Below are positions 47,051 through 55,817 of a DNA stretch of 64,000 nucleotides, piece after piece. How positions within the stretch are numbered: the stretch's first letter is position 1; every line of letters starts with the position of its first letter. The notes beneath the pieces were generated by a model. That model did not search any database. It worked only from the letters and a program-made list of their open reading frames with translations, and was not told where the DNA came from. Origin of the DNA: Fodinicurvata halophila (GTDB lineage: Bacteria; Pseudomonadota; Alphaproteobacteria; Kiloniellales; DSM-21159); the NCBI RefSeq assembly GCF_042651425.1, contig NZ_JBHSCW010000001.1, forward strand, positions 758,134 to 822,133. The letters are read 5' to 3'. Both the position numbers and the translations under genes were made by a program.

Positions 47051-48144
47051 TCTCGCCTGTCTCCCGCCTGAAGCACCGGATCCGTCTCCTCCCGCTCTCC
47101 CGTCAGCGCGTCGAGCAGTTTCTCCACCCAGTCCCGGGAGACATCCCGGGTGATAAAGACGAGACGCGTGGAGCGGTCCGCATCCGGCCAGCTATCCATC
47201 CAGGCCACCGGATGAAAGAGGTGCTGGACCCCGTGAATGACCGCCGGCTTGTCCGGCTTCTCGGCAATGTTCACGATGCCCTTCACGCGCAGGATGTCCG
47301 GGCCGCGGTTGGCAACCAGAAGCTCCAGGAACAGGGAGAACCTCGCCCCGGATACGGGTTCCTCGCGCACGATGGAGAACGCCCGGATGTGATCGTCGTG
47401 ACGATTGACGTCATGCGCATGCGCCTGGGAACCGTCGTGCGCATGGGCATGCTCCGCGTGATCGTGCCCGGCCGCATCCTGATAGGCCTCCTCGCGCAGC
47501 CAGCGGCGAACGTCCTCGCCGCGTTCCTCCAGGGCGTAGAAGCCGGCACCGAACAGCGCATCCGCGGGCACTTCGCCCATGATCGCGCGCAGCCGGGCCG
47601 CGCCGGGATTGAGTTGGCCCAACCGGCTTTCCAGCGTATCGACCTCGGCCTCGGGCAGGTCGCCCTTGGTGATGACCAGGCGATCGGCAACGGCGGCCTG
47701 CTTAACCGCCTCCTCGTGCCGATCCAGCGTAGCCAGCCCGTTCACTCCGTCCACGACGGTGATGACGCTGTCCAGGCGGAAACGCGCAGCCAGCTTGGGA
47801 TCGTTCATCAGGGTGTGCAGCACCGGGGCCGGATCGGCCAGGCCGGTGGTCTCGATCACCACCCGCGAGAAGGCGGGAATGCTCCCGGCCTCGCGTTTGG
47901 CATAGAGTTCGTCCAGAGTGGTCACCAGGTCCCAGCGCACCGTACAGCAGAGACAGCCGCTGTTCAGTTCCACGATCTTCTCCTCGCTATCGGCAACCAG
48001 CATGTGATCCAGTCCGACCTCGCCGAACTCGTTCACGATCACCGCCGTATCGGACAGCTCGGGCTGGCCGAGAAGGTGGCGCAGCAACGTGGTCTTTCCG
48101 CTGCCGAGAAAGCCTGTCAGAATGGAAACCGGAAGCAGGGACAC
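47047..48144 (-). CDS. COG0523 (CobW/ZNG1-type) metallochaperone GTPase
   Basis: A 365-residue G3E GTPase. P-loop ILTGFLGSGKTTLLRHLL, the metal-binding GCLCC in LNSGCLCCTVRWDL, VIETTGLADPAPVL, LVITKGDL, then a histidine-rich loop (HDHAEHAHAHDGSQAHAHDV) and a C-terminal CobW_C domain. Such proteins deliver zinc (or cobalt) to clients. Translational overlap with hisI, a zinc enzyme, suggests HisI as the client (inference). GTG 48144, GAGGTGA 7 nt upstream. Confidence 0.92.
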   Translation of the reverse strand: MSLLPVSILTGFLGSGKTTLLRHLLGQPELSDTAVIVNEFGEVGLDHMLVADSEEKIVELNSGCLCCTVRWDLVTTLDELYAKREAGSIPAFSRVVIETTGLADPAPVLHTLMNDPKLAARFRLDSVITVVDGVNGLATLDRHEEAVKQAAVADRLVITKGDLPEAEVDTLESRLGQLNPGAARLRAIMGEVPADALFGAGFYALEERGEDVRRWLREEAYQDAAGHDHAEHAHAHDGSQAHAHDVNRHDDHIRAFSIVREEPVSGARFSLFLELLVANRGPDILRVKGIVNIAEKPDKPAVIHGVQHLFHPVAWMDSWPDADRSTRLVFITRDVSRDWVEKLLDALTGEREETDPVLQAGDRRE

Positions 48145-48434
48145 AGGTTCACCTCACAGTGTCGGATCTCGACCTCGCCCATGAAGGCGAGAGGGTCGGA
48201 GTGTAGCGTTGCAGGCGTTCGGCACAAGCTTCGCCTCTGCCCGAAAGCCGACATTTTTCCCGGCCAGTTTGCCTCCTGCGCGCTTGGCAAATGAGTCTGA
48301 CTTCGTATCATGCCGGTCAGAAGCGATATCAAGCTGCTGTCCCGGACTATTCGACGCGCCCGACCAAGGTGGGGTTGAGTGTCCTGATTCCAGAGCAAAC
48401 TCCTTTGTCCGTCCGTGTGGGGGCCGTCTGAAGA

Positions 48435-49166
48435 ATGTCCTTGGGTTTTCGCGATCCGTACGAACGTCGCCGCAAGCACCGGCGTTGGACGCTGGTCAAG
48501 CTCATCGTCATCCTTGGGCTTTTGGCGGTTGTAGGCTGGGTCGCCTATGGCATGGGCCTGCAGATCGGCCAGGGAGAAAGCGACGCCTTGCGCCAGCAGC
48601 TGGCCGAAAGCCGGGAGCAGGTCCGCGAATTGCAGAGTGAGAACGGTCGCCTGGAGAACCAGCACCAGGCGGCCCTGCAGCGTGCCGAAACCCTTGAGGA
48701 ACGCTACCAGAGGGATGTGCCGGAGGGCGAGATGGAACGCCTGCTCGAGCTGGCGCGACAGCGGATCGAGGACGGGGTGGACGCTGAACGCCTGACCTTC
48801 GTCCTGGAGTCCGTCAGCCGCGATCGCGACTGCAGCGGCCCTACGGGATCTCGCCGGTTCCTGGTCGACACCCCGATCTACACAAATGAAGGCAACAACA
48901 GTGCCACCTTCGCCGACGGCGCGGTCACGCTGAGCGCCCTGGGAGATTCCGCCGTCAACGAGGATGGCAATCCCGAGGCCTGGTTCGATCCCGAACAGCC
49001 GCTGACCGTCACCGCCACCCTGATCGGCGGCGAGGAAGAGGAATTCGAAGGAGAGCTGCCGCTGCACTTCTCCGTCGTCGCCTCCGGCAACGAGCACCGC
49101 TTCACCGCCCAAGCCCAGCAGCGCGGCTATGTCGAGGTGACCCACGAACGCTGCAGCTTTCCGTGA
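48435..49166 (+). CDS. Membrane-anchored coiled-coil protein of unknown function
   Basis: A 243-residue protein, basic N-terminus (DPYERRRKHRRW), one transmembrane helix at about 20-42 (LVKLIVILGLLAVVGWVAYG), a coil at 50-95 (LRQQLAESREQVRELQSENG), and a globular C-terminal part of beta character (LTVTATLIGGEEEEFEGELP). N-in topology places that part in the periplasm. The layout resembles DUF6776-type proteins, but I cannot confirm a family. The two sugar-transfer genes follow on the same strand. Confidence 0.75.
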   Translation: MSLGFRDPYERRRKHRRWTLVKLIVILGLLAVVGWVAYGMGLQIGQGESDALRQQLAESREQVRELQSENGRLENQHQAALQRAETLEERYQRDVPEGEMERLLELARQRIEDGVDAERLTFVLESVSRDRDCSGPTGSRRFLVDTPIYTNEGNNSATFADGAVTLSALGDSAVNEDGNPEAWFDPEQPLTVTATLIGGEEEEFEGELPLHFSVVASGNEHRFTAQAQQRGYVEVTHERCSFP

Positions 49167-49187
49167 TCTGCGCCACTTCAGCGCTGC

Positions 49188-49886
49188 ATGCCCGGGCTCT
49201 CCCTCATAATCCCCACCTACAACGCGGCCGAGCGGCTGAGGGCCTGCCTGGACAGCCTGAAGGCAGGCGCCAATCTCACCGATGACGCGTCCTTTCCCGT
49301 GGAACTCATCATCTCCGACGGAGGATCCACCGACGGCACCCGCCAACTGGCTCGGGAACGGGGATGTCGTCTCCTGGACGGCCCGCCGGGCCGCGGCCGG
49401 CAGCTTCGCACGGCAGCGGAGGCAGCCAACGGTGAATGGCTTTTCTTCCTGCATGCGGATAGCCGCCTCCCGCCTGACTGGATGACGGCGCTGCGGCGCT
49501 TCATGAGCGCGGAAGGATCCCGCGACACAGCAGGCTACGGACGCCTGCGCCTCGACAGCAACAGGCCGGCAGCTCGCCGTGTGGAGCGGCTGGCCAACTG
49601 GCGCGCGGCGCGCCTCGGCCTGCCCTATGGGGACCAGGGTCTCCTGATCGCACGCACGACCTACGAGGCCGTGGGCGGGTACCGGGACATCCCGCTGATG
49701 GAGGACGTGGATCTGGTCCGGCGCCTGGGCCGGGCCCGCCTGCGCCCCTTGGCCATCGAGATCGTTACGGCCGCCGACAAGTACGAACAGCAGGGCTGGT
49801 GGAAACGCCCCTGTCTCAATCTCTGCCGCCTCACCCTGTATCTCCTCGGCGTTCCCGAGAGATACCTGGCGCGGGGATATCGATGA
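49188..49886 (+). CDS. Glycosyltransferase, TIGR04283 family
   Basis: A 232-residue GT-A family 2 enzyme: LSLIIPTYNAAERLRACLDSL, ELIISDGGSTDGTRQLAR, the DXD-like FFLHADSRLPPDW and PYGDQGLLIARTTYEAVGGY. This is the TIGR04283 group annotated for arsenosugar synthesis in cyanobacteria and others; no arsenic gene is nearby here, so the substrate is unknown. Its stop overlaps the next ATG (ATGA). Confidence 0.88.
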   Translation: MPGLSLIIPTYNAAERLRACLDSLKAGANLTDDASFPVELIISDGGSTDGTRQLARERGCRLLDGPPGRGRQLRTAAEAANGEWLFFLHADSRLPPDWMTALRRFMSAEGSRDTAGYGRLRLDSNRPAARRVERLANWRAARLGLPYGDQGLLIARTTYEAVGGYRDIPLMEDVDLVRRLGRARLRPLAIEIVTAADKYEQQGWWKRPCLNLCRLTLYLLGVPERYLARGYR

Positions 49887-50485
49887 GCCGGCGAGCCCAG
49901 CTCGTCGTCATGGCGCGCCAGCCCCGCTTTGGCATGGGCAAGCGGCGCCTGGCCGCGGGCTGCGGCGAGCGCGCAGCCTGGCGATTCCAACGGGACAACC
50001 TGGCGCTGCTGGTCCGGCGGCTCGGGCACGATCCGCGCTGGCAGCTGCGGCTGGCCCTGGTTCCGGACGCCGTACGGGCGCCCGTGCCCGCGGCCCGCCG
50101 CCTGCCCCGTCACGTCCAGTGCCGCGGCGATCTCGGCCAGCGCATCCTGGCAGAGCTGTGCCCCCATCCGCCGGGACTCCCCGCCGCACCACGCCTGGTC
50201 ATTGGGGGCGACATAGCCGGCGTGCACGCTGTCCACATCGCCAGGGCACTCCGGGCGCTCCGCAGTCACGACTGGGTGATCGGCCCGGCCGAGGACGGCG
50301 GCTTCTGGCTCATTGGGGCCTCGGGGCGCCACCCCCGGCCTCCGGATTTCACGGGCATCGCCTGGGGCACCGACACGGCCTGCGCGGCCGTCCTGGAACG
50401 CCTGCCGGGGCGCCATGCCTTCGCCGACAGGCTGTTCGACGTGGACGAGGCGGACGATTTCCTGCGCTGGCGGCGCGCAGGCTAG
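49883..50485 (+). CDS. TIGR04282/DUF2064 glycosyltransferase-like protein
   Basis: A 200-residue nucleotidyl/glycosyl transferase-fold protein: LVVMARQPRFGMGKRRLAAG with a G-x-x-K-RL motif, VIGGDIAGVHAVHIARALRA, and WVIGPAEDGGFWLIGASG. Usually paired with TIGR04283, as here. ATG 49883 overlaps the previous stop by four bases. Its TAG stop shares CTAG with the convergent moaB stop. Confidence 0.88.
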   Translation: MSRRAQLVVMARQPRFGMGKRRLAAGCGERAAWRFQRDNLALLVRRLGHDPRWQLRLALVPDAVRAPVPAARRLPRHVQCRGDLGQRILAELCPHPPGLPAAPRLVIGGDIAGVHAVHIARALRALRSHDWVIGPAEDGGFWLIGASGRHPRPPDFTGIAWGTDTACAAVLERLPGRHAFADRLFDVDEADDFLRWRRAG

Positions 50486-51024
50486 GCCTGGACCAGCTGT
50501 TCGCGCAGGCGCGGCATTAGCTCCACCAGGTTGCAGGGACGCTGGCGGCTGTCCAGCTGCGGACGCAGTACCTCTTCCCAACCGTCACGGCAGGCCCCGG
50601 GCGAGCCAGGCAGGGCAAAGAGGTAGGTGCCCTGTGAGACACCGCCCAGTGCCCGTGACTGCAGAGTCGAGGTGCCGATCTTCTGGTAGCTGATCCAGCG
50701 AAAGAGCTCCCCGAAGCCCTCGATCTCCTTGTCCAGGACCTGGCGGAAGGCTTCCGGCGTCACGTCGCGACCAGTCACCCCGGTACCGCCCGTCGAGATG
50801 ACCACGTCGACCTGCGGATCGGCGATACAGTCCTCCAGGAAGGACACGATATCGCCGAGCTCGTCGCGGCAGATCTCGCGCCGAGCCACCTGATGCCCGT
50901 CGCGCCGGACCATTTCTTCCAGCCGGTCGCCGGACTTGTCCTCAGCACGCCCGCGCGTGTCCGAGACGGTCAACAGGGCGATGTTGACCGTCAGGAAAGG
51001 CAGGCTCTCGTCAATGGACGCCAT
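50482..51024 (-). CDS. moaB: Molybdenum cofactor biosynthesis protein MoaB/MogA-type
   Basis: A 180-residue MoCF-domain protein: IALLTVSDTRGRAEDKSGDRL, STGGTGVTGRDVTPEAFRQVL and LFALPGSPGACRDGWEEVL, which match MoaB of proteobacteria; adenylylates molybdopterin or assists that step. Last bases overlap the convergent gene in a CTAG. slt lies upstream on the same strand after about 40 nt. Confidence 0.95.
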   Translation of the reverse strand: MASIDESLPFLTVNIALLTVSDTRGRAEDKSGDRLEEMVRRDGHQVARREICRDELGDIVSFLEDCIADPQVDVVISTGGTGVTGRDVTPEAFRQVLDKEIEGFGELFRWISYQKIGTSTLQSRALGGVSQGTYLFALPGSPGACRDGWEEVLRPQLDSRQRPCNLVELMPRLREQLVQA

Positions 51025-51066
51025 CGGGGAGTTCCTCCACGTTGCGCTTTGCCGGACAAAGCGCCT

Positions 51067-52920
51067 TCAGTCATAGGAGGCATAGTGCGGCCAGCTGCCG
51101 CTCGCCAGATCCTCCAGGGAAGACGGTATTTGACCCAGGCGCTTCCTGTAAATCCACAGATTTGTCAGGACACGCCGGACAAAGTGCCGCGTCTCGTAGG
51201 ACGGCAGGCTTTCCAGGAACAACAGCGGATCGGCCAGCACGTCCCCGGTCGCATCCGCCAACTGCTCTTCCCACTTCTGCAGGTTTCCGGGACCGGCATT
51301 GTAGGAGATCATCAGCCGTATGAGGTCGCCGCCTGCCGCTTGTTCCTCCATCAGGTAGAGCAGGTATTGCTGGGCGTAGGCCAGGTTGACGTCTGGCTTG
51401 TCCAGCGGCTGTCCGCTGATTGGCTGCAGGCTCTCGCGCTTGGAGGCCAGGTAACGCGCGGTAGCCGGCATGATCTGCATCAGGCCGCGCGCCCCCAGGC
51501 CGCTGCTGGCGCCGGGCTGGAAGTTCGATTCCTGCCGCATGAAGGCGTAGAGCAGGGCCCGATCCACCTGGAAGCCGCCGTGGGGTTCCCAGGGGGGCAG
51601 CGGAAAGAGACCGACATCGAGAGAGCCCATCATGTCGTTGGAGCCCAGCTCACCTAACAGGCTGTCGGCCAGCCGATAGGCGAGCGACGGCACACCTGCC
51701 CGATCAGCCAGGTAAAGCACGCCCTCGACCTGGCTCTCGTCCAGCGTGCCGCCCAGCATGGCGAACTCCGCGCGGGCCTCCTCGCTGCGCCCCGCCTGGG
51801 CCAGCGCCAGGGCACGGCCAATGCGTGGCCGCTTCATCAGGCTCTCCAGGGTCTGCGCATCGGGCGCATAGCGCGCGAAGTCGAAACGGGGCTGCAATCC
51901 AAGGGCATAGTGGGCCACCAGCCCGTAGAATGTCCGCGGGTACTTGAGGGCGGCGCGCAGCCAGCGGCTCATCTCCTGCGGCTTCTCCTGGCGCAGGGCC
52001 GCCCGTGCGGCCCAGTACGCACCGCCGGCGCGCTGGTTGTCCGCCGCACCGGGCGAAGAGGCCAGGGCCACGAAGTGGCCGCGCGCCCGGTCGATACGCC
52101 CCAGCCGCCAGGCCGCCAGACCGGCGATCCAGTGGGCCTGCGGCGCCCGCTTCCAGGCCTGTTCCGTGGCCTTCTCCGCCAGATCAATCGCCTTGGCCAA
52201 GTTGCCGTGGAAATACCAGCCGTGCGCCACCTTGCCGAGGGCCTGGGCCATTTCCGTACGGCTCAGAGTGGTTCGGGCGGCGTCCGTGGCCAGTGTCCTC
52301 TCGCTGGCGGTCAGGCGCGTGTTCAGGACATTTTGGCGAATCTGCCCCAGCAATTCCTGAGCCCTGCGCCGCGCCTCGGCGCTGCGTTCATCGGCAACCT
52401 GCGGGACTTCGGGGCTCTCCAAATCGAGCTCGAGACTCAATCTCCCCGCCGCGTCCGGCGCTGGTGGCGCAACCCCATCCGAGGGACGACGCTGCAGGGC
52501 CAGCCTGTGGACCCGCTCGGCGCCCGGATGATCGGCATAGTCCGCCAGCCAGTCTGCCAGTTCACGATAGCTGGAGCGATAGGCGGTGGGATGCATGTAA
52601 CGCTGGAACAGGACGTGCCCCATCAGCCTGTCGTCCCCGATCCGCGACAGGACGGCATCCGCCGCCTCCCAGCGGCCGGCCTCCTGCAGGGTAAAGACCT
52701 CCTGGTAGCGTCGCGCGTCGGCGGCCGAGATCACCTTCGGCAGGCTGTCGCGCACCTCCGGACCGAGTCGCGGCAAGGCCGCGGTCTTGGTGTCATGTAT
52801 GATCGCAGGGGGAGTCTGTGCCGCCGCCCCATTTGCAGACACGGCTTGCCAGGACAGGACGGCACACAGGCCTATCATCCCCATGGCGCAACATCTGCGC
52901 CATGTGATTTCCGTCAGCAC
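51067..52920 (-). CDS. slt: Soluble lytic murein transglycosylase (Slt family)
   Basis: A 617-residue periplasmic enzyme that cleaves the glycan of peptidoglycan. Signal peptide in the first 30 residues (GMIGLCAVLSWQAVSANGAA), a long helical superhelix with TPR-like units (residues 60-430), and the C-terminal SLT domain with catalytic Glu in FMRQESNFQPGASSGLGARG, then LMQIMPATAR and SYNAGPGNLQKW. GTG 52920 preceded by AAGGA at 6 nt spacing. The moaB gene follows downstream. Confidence 0.95.
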   Translation of the reverse strand: MLTEITWRRCCAMGMIGLCAVLSWQAVSANGAAAQTPPAIIHDTKTAALPRLGPEVRDSLPKVISAADARRYQEVFTLQEAGRWEAADAVLSRIGDDRLMGHVLFQRYMHPTAYRSSYRELADWLADYADHPGAERVHRLALQRRPSDGVAPPAPDAAGRLSLELDLESPEVPQVADERSAEARRRAQELLGQIRQNVLNTRLTASERTLATDAARTTLSRTEMAQALGKVAHGWYFHGNLAKAIDLAEKATEQAWKRAPQAHWIAGLAAWRLGRIDRARGHFVALASSPGAADNQRAGGAYWAARAALRQEKPQEMSRWLRAALKYPRTFYGLVAHYALGLQPRFDFARYAPDAQTLESLMKRPRIGRALALAQAGRSEEARAEFAMLGGTLDESQVEGVLYLADRAGVPSLAYRLADSLLGELGSNDMMGSLDVGLFPLPPWEPHGGFQVDRALLYAFMRQESNFQPGASSGLGARGLMQIMPATARYLASKRESLQPISGQPLDKPDVNLAYAQQYLLYLMEEQAAGGDLIRLMISYNAGPGNLQKWEEQLADATGDVLADPLLFLESLPSYETRHFVRRVLTNLWIYRKRLGQIPSSLEDLASGSWPHYASYD

Positions 52921-53040
52921 GAGTCTTCCTTCTGCCCGTTATTCTCTTCAATGCCCCGGTCGCATTTTATCCTCTTTTTCAGAATCTTCCAGTCACCCTG
53001 GCGCAGAGTTATCCACAGGCAGGAGGAAGGACGGGATCGC

Positions 53041-53925
53041 TCAGCCGATCTCCGGCGGCTGTTCGCCGCGCAGGGCGGCCCGGAACGCCAGCATATCCCG
53101 CCAGGCGTGACGCTTCTGGGCCGGCTGGCGCAGCAGATAGGCCGGGTGCAGGCTGGCAATCGCCGGGATGGGCGCAGTCAGGCCATCGTGCTGATACGAG
53201 AACCACTTGCCGCGCAGACGGGTGATGCCCTGGGTCGTGCCCAGCAGGGTCTTGACCGACACATTGCCGATCATCAGCAGCAGATCCGGACGGATCAGCT
53301 CGATCTGGCGCTCCACGAAGGGCAGGCACAGGCCGATCTCGCGCGTGTCCGGCGTGCGGTTTCCCGGCGGACGCCAGAACAGTATGTTGGTGATGTAGAC
53401 CTCCTCGATGGCGATGCCGGCCGAGGTCAGCATGGTATCCAGCATGCGCCCGGCCGCGCCGACGAAGGGTTCGCCCTGGATATCCTCGTCGCGGCCGGGC
53501 GCCTCGCCGATCAGCATGACCCTGGGATCCTTGCTGCCGCGGAAGATGACCGTGTTGCTCGCCGATTTCCTGAGCTCACAGCCCTCGAAGGTCCGGATCG
53601 CCTCGTGCAGGCTGTCCAGGTCCTTGGCGGCCGCGGCGAGATCGCGGGCCTCTCGCAATACGGTCTCGGCCGGCTGCAGCGGCCCCTGGCCGGCCGGGCG
53701 CCAGACGGCGGGCTCCTGCATGCCTTGCGGGGGCGCCGCAGACGCGCCTTGGGCGGCCGGAGCCGGCGCGGCGGCACGCTCAGGCGTGGCAGAAGGCTCC
53801 GCCGGCACGGGCTGCGCCGTCTGGAAGCGGTCGACAGGCTCCTCGCCCACGGCTTCGTCCGCCCCGGCCTCGAGCAGCCATTCCAGGGCGGCCAACGCTT
53901 CTCTGTTGGACATTGCGGACGTCAT
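53041..53925 (-). CDS. Uracil-DNA glycosylase, family 4-like
   Basis: A 294-residue protein; residues 1-100 are low-complexity (Ala, Pro, Glu), the catalytic domain follows: VMLIGEAPGRDEDIQGEPFV, NILFWRPPGNRTPDTREIG, LMIGNVSVKTLL and HPAYLLRQPAQKRHAW. This is the family 4/5 UDG fold. Only two cysteines are present in the whole protein (EGCELRKS, IGLCLPFV), whereas canonical family 4 uses four for its Fe-S cluster, so the cluster may be absent. ATG 53925 or ATG 53913; neither has a clear ribosome site. Divergent from the ETF-QO gene across two palindromes. Confidence 0.9.
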   Translation of the reverse strand: MTSAMSNREALAALEWLLEAGADEAVGEEPVDRFQTAQPVPAEPSATPERAAAPAPAAQGASAAPPQGMQEPAVWRPAGQGPLQPAETVLREARDLAAAAKDLDSLHEAIRTFEGCELRKSASNTVIFRGSKDPRVMLIGEAPGRDEDIQGEPFVGAAGRMLDTMLTSAGIAIEEVYITNILFWRPPGNRTPDTREIGLCLPFVERQIELIRPDLLLMIGNVSVKTLLGTTQGITRLRGKWFSYQHDGLTAPIPAIASLHPAYLLRQPAQKRHAWRDMLAFRAALRGEQPPEIG

Positions 53926-53942
53926 GGTCTGAAATTAGCAGC

Positions 53943-53972
53943 CCTTCCCCGGGGAAGGAACGGCAATTGCCG
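53943..53972. promoter_or_regulatory. Two adjacent perfect palindromes between udg and ETF-QO
   Basis: CCTTCCCCGGGGAAGG (16 bp, 53943-53958) and CGGCAATTGCCG (12 bp, 53961-53972), separated by two bases, starting 17 nt upstream of the udg start. Candidate operator or hairpin region for either divergent gene. Confidence 0.5.
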
Positions 53973-54142
53973 CAACGTCGGGGCGAGTGCGCGAGAACCG
54001 GAAGGCGGGGTGGGATAAGAACAGGTCGCCGTGACAGAGTCTCCTGGAATCGTTAATGGATTTCCTGGGGGACGGGATGGTCACGCAAGGCTGGCCAAAC
54101 GCAGGAACAGTCGGGACTTTCCAGCAAGGGAGCGAGAGATCG

Positions 54143-55795
54143 ATGGAACGCGAATACATGGACTACGATGTCGTCATTGTGGGGGCCGGACCCTCGGGAC
54201 TGGCCGCGGCCATCCGCCTGCGCCAGCTGGCGGCCGAAAGCGGCAATGACATCTCCGTGTGCGTTCTCGAGAAGGGCTCCGAAGTCGGCGCGCACATCCT
54301 CTCCGGGGCCGTTCTGGAACCGCGCGCGCTCAACGAGCTGATCCCCGACTGGAAGGACAAGGGTGCGCCGCTCAACGTTCCGGTCGCGGACGAGAAGTTC
54401 CTCTTCCTGACCGAGACCAAGAGCTATTCCCTGCCCGTCCCGCTGCTGCCGCCGCAGACCCAGAACCACGGCAACTACATCGTCTCGCTCGGCAACGTCT
54501 GCCGCTGGATGGCCGAGCAGGCTGAAGCCCTGGGTGCCGAGATCTATCCCGGCTTCGCCGCGGCCGAAGTGCTCTATACCGAGGACGGCGCCGTGGCGGG
54601 TGTCGCCACCAACGACATGGGCGTGGCCCGCGACGGCAGCCAGAAGGACGGCTACATGCCGGGCATGGAGCTGCGCGCCAAGTACACGCTCTTCGCCGAA
54701 GGCTGCCGCGGCTCGCTGACCCTGGATCTGGAGAGGCGTTTCGGCCTGCGCGAAGTCAGCGACCACCAGACCTACGGCATCGGTCTCAAGGAGCTATGGG
54801 AACTGGATCCCGCCCAGCACAAGGAAGGCTTCGTGCTGCACTCCTCGGGCTGGCCCATGGACGACAAGACCTGGGGCGGTTCCTTCATCTATCACCTGGA
54901 GAACAACCAGGCCTATGTCGGCTACGTGGTGGGCCTCGACTACCAGAACCCGCACCTTTCCCCCTTCGACGAGTTCCAGCGCTTCAAGCTGCATCCGGCC
55001 ATCAAGCCCATGCTGAAGGGCGGCAAGCGCATCTCCTACGGCGCGCGCGCGTTGAACGAGGGCGGCTTCCAGTCGGTGCCCAAACTCGCCTTTCCGGGCG
55101 GCGCGCTGATCGGCTGCACGGCCGGTTTCCTCAACGTGCCCAAGATCAAGGGCAGCCACACCGCCATGAAGACCGGCATGATGGCCGCCGAGTCGATCGC
55201 CGAGCGCATGGCCGGCGGCGACGCAGGCTATGGCACGCTGGACAACTACGAGGAGGCCTATCGCACCTCCTGGGTCCATGACGAACTCTACAAGGCCCGC
55301 AACCTGCGCCCGGCCACGGCACGCTGGGGCATGACGCTGGGCATGCTCTACGGCGGCCTCGACCTGAAGCTCTTCGGCGGGCGCCTGCCCTGGACACTGC
55401 ATCACCAGCACGCCGATCACGAGACACTCAAGCCGGCTGACCAGATGCCGAAGATCGACTATCCCAAGCCGGACAACGAGATCACCTTCGACCGGCTGTC
55501 CAGCGTCTTCATCTCCAACACCAATCACGAGGAGGACCAGCCGGTGCACCTGAAGCTGAATGATGACTCGATCCCCATCGAGCACAACCTGCCGCTCTAC
55601 GACGAACCGGCGCAGCGCTACTGCCCGGCCGCGGTCTACGAGGTGGTGCGCGACGACGACGGCTCGAACCCGCGCTTCGTGATCAACGCGCAGAACTGCG
55701 TGCACTGCAAGACCTGCGACATCAAGGATCCGAAGCAGAACATCGTTTGGACCACACCCGAAGGCGGCGGCGGGCCCAACTACCCGAACATGTGA
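54143..55795 (+). CDS. etfD: Electron transfer flavoprotein-ubiquinone oxidoreductase
   Basis: A 550-residue membrane-associated flavoprotein that passes electrons from ETF to ubiquinone. FAD motif DVVIVGAGPSGLAAAIRLRQ, the ubiquinone region (GGSFIYHLENNQAYVGYVVG, PHLSPFDEFQRFK), ALIGCTAGFLNVPKIKGSHTAM, and the C-terminal 4Fe-4S domain (RYCPAAVYEV, NCVHCKTCDIKDPKQNI). ATG 54143 (MEREYMDYDVV) is used; the open frame extends to 54056. Convergent to chrA with a 22-nt gap. Also called etfQO. Confidence 0.95.
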   Translation: MEREYMDYDVVIVGAGPSGLAAAIRLRQLAAESGNDISVCVLEKGSEVGAHILSGAVLEPRALNELIPDWKDKGAPLNVPVADEKFLFLTETKSYSLPVPLLPPQTQNHGNYIVSLGNVCRWMAEQAEALGAEIYPGFAAAEVLYTEDGAVAGVATNDMGVARDGSQKDGYMPGMELRAKYTLFAEGCRGSLTLDLERRFGLREVSDHQTYGIGLKELWELDPAQHKEGFVLHSSGWPMDDKTWGGSFIYHLENNQAYVGYVVGLDYQNPHLSPFDEFQRFKLHPAIKPMLKGGKRISYGARALNEGGFQSVPKLAFPGGALIGCTAGFLNVPKIKGSHTAMKTGMMAAESIAERMAGGDAGYGTLDNYEEAYRTSWVHDELYKARNLRPATARWGMTLGMLYGGLDLKLFGGRLPWTLHHQHADHETLKPADQMPKIDYPKPDNEITFDRLSSVFISNTNHEEDQPVHLKLNDDSIPIEHNLPLYDEPAQRYCPAAVYEVVRDDDGSNPRFVINAQNCVHCKTCDIKDPKQNIVWTTPEGGGGPNYPNM

Positions 55796-55817
55796 GGCTC
55801 TGCCGAACGAAGGCGGT

